Origin: Cellvibrionales bacterium
Lineage (GTDB): Bacteria > Pseudomonadota > Gammaproteobacteria > Pseudomonadales > UBA7434
Length of the DNA stretch: 5,781 nt
Assembly (NCBI GenBank): GCA_003492055.1
Contig: DMZE01000199.1
Coordinates: forward strand, 1 to 5,781
Direction of reading: 5' to 3'
Of this stretch, positions 5,202-5,781 are shown piece by piece. The notes beneath the pieces were generated by a model. The model had not been told where the DNA came from. It searched no databases and saw nothing but the letters and a program-made list of their open reading frames with translations. Both the position numbers and the translations under genes were made by a program. The number at the start of each line of letters is the position of its first letter. Positions within the stretch are counted from its first letter, which is position 1.

Positions 5202-5781
5202 ATGCGATCAATATTACCTACATCATTACAAAGCCTATTCAACAACCCAGTTGTCGCACTGAGTTGTTCGGCTATTGCCGTCGCAATAATGATTACATTG
5301 TGGAGCACCGGCATGCTAATGAGCACATTGCTCTTTAAGCCTACCCTTGATATTGCTCGAAACACCCCAAGCCAAAGCACCTCTCTTATTGATAGCAATG
5401 GCATAGGCGAGCGGCACTTCTTCGGTGTCGCTAATGCTAAGCCCGTCATTGTTATCGATGAACTGCCAGAAACTAAGCTTGAGCTTATTTTACGCGGTGC
5501 GTTTACGGCTCAAAATGAGATCAATGCCGGTGCGATAATTGAAGACGACAAAAAAAATTCGCAGCACTACGCTATCGGCGATACTTTACCCGGTGATGCC
5601 ATTCTAAAATCGATTCATGAAAACAAAGTCGTCCTGACTCGAAATGGCATTTTTGAGACCCTGTATTTTCCAGAAATCAAAAAAAACGATAAGAATTCGC
5701 CAAACTTTTCTATTATGTCTCAATCACCACAAGAGAAAGAAGAGAGAAGAAAAGCGATTCGCGAACGCATTAATAATTTAC
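5202..5781 (+). CDS. gspC: GspC, type II secretion inner-membrane linker protein (partial, runs off the right edge)
   Basis: 193 codons are visible and the frame is open to the edge. A short cytoplasmic N-terminus (1-15) is followed by a membrane segment (about 17-45) and a spacer, then the periplasmic homology region beginning FFGVA (73-77). The diagnostic pattern is clear: LELILRGAF (93-101), AIIED (111-115), HYAIGDTLPGDAIL (122-135), then KVVLTRNGIFETLYF (142-156). In the family this domain contacts the GspD secretin and joins the outer-membrane channel to the inner-membrane platform. The tail EKEERRKAIRERINNL leads toward a C-terminal PDZ or coiled-coil domain beyond the window. The first ATG after the in-frame TAG at 5172 is at 5202; it has no good Shine-Dalgarno (only AAAGAA, about 15 nt away). 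The arrangement is divergent from gspE, and gspD would be expected next. Confidence 0.93.
   Translation, partial: MRSILPTSLQSLFNNPVVALSCSAIAVAIMITLWSTGMLMSTLLFKPTLDIARNTPSQSTSLIDSNGIGERHFFGVANAKPVIVIDELPETKLELILRGAFTAQNEINAGAIIEDDKKNSQHYAIGDTLPGDAILKSIHENKVVLTRNGIFETLYFPEIKKNDKNSPNFSIMSQSPQEKEERRKAIRERINNL

Noticed and set aside
5171..5449. 92-residue minus-strand reading frame
   Set aside because: It lies antisense to the start of gspC, whose plus-strand product has clear GspC homology-region motifs. The peptide resembles nothing I recognise and has no supported start.

Overview
The window holds most of a type II secretion system (T2SS, general secretory pathway) locus. The gene content (gspE, F, G, H, I, the start of gspJ and a divergent gspC) points to a Gram-negative bacterium. 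The AT-leaning sequence, the sequence style of the proteins and the gspC / gspE-J divergent arrangement suggest a gammaproteobacterium. The layout matches the Pseudomonas xcp locus (xcpP-Q divergent from xcpR onward). A marine polysaccharide degrader would fit, but that is inference and the genus cannot be fixed from this sequence.

Layout, read in the direction of transcription. Minus strand from about 4750 down to 1: gspE (ATPase, TTG start), gspF (inner-membrane platform, GTG start, 4 bp after gspE), gspG (major pseudopilin), gspH (minor pseudopilin with an unusual acidic insert and long leader), a 135-bp gap, gspI (minor pseudopilin, GTG start), and the first 80 bp of what is most likely gspJ (TTG start overlapping the gspI stop). 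Plus strand from 5202 to the right edge: the first 193 codons of gspC, which runs off the window; gspD would be expected next, outside it. Between gspC and gspE lies a 454-bp divergent intergenic region with no gene, candidate promoters, five copies of the palindrome AGCGCT and one other inverted repeat.

How the genes work together: GspE hydrolyses ATP in the cytoplasm and drives, through GspF, the assembly of GspG into a periplasmic pseudopilus capped by the GspH/I/J/K tip. GspC links this inner-membrane machine to the GspD secretin in the outer membrane. All three complete pseudopilins show the prepilin peptidase (GspO/PilD) signal G|F[ST]LIE.

The core proteins are conventional and carry their hallmark residues, so I do not see a new biological system here. 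The unusual parts are in the margins: the AGCGCT cluster in the control region, the 15-bp tandem repeat in the presumed gspJ leader, the acidic insert and roughly 43-residue leader of GspH, the repeat-bearing gap before gspI, and frequent non-ATG starts.
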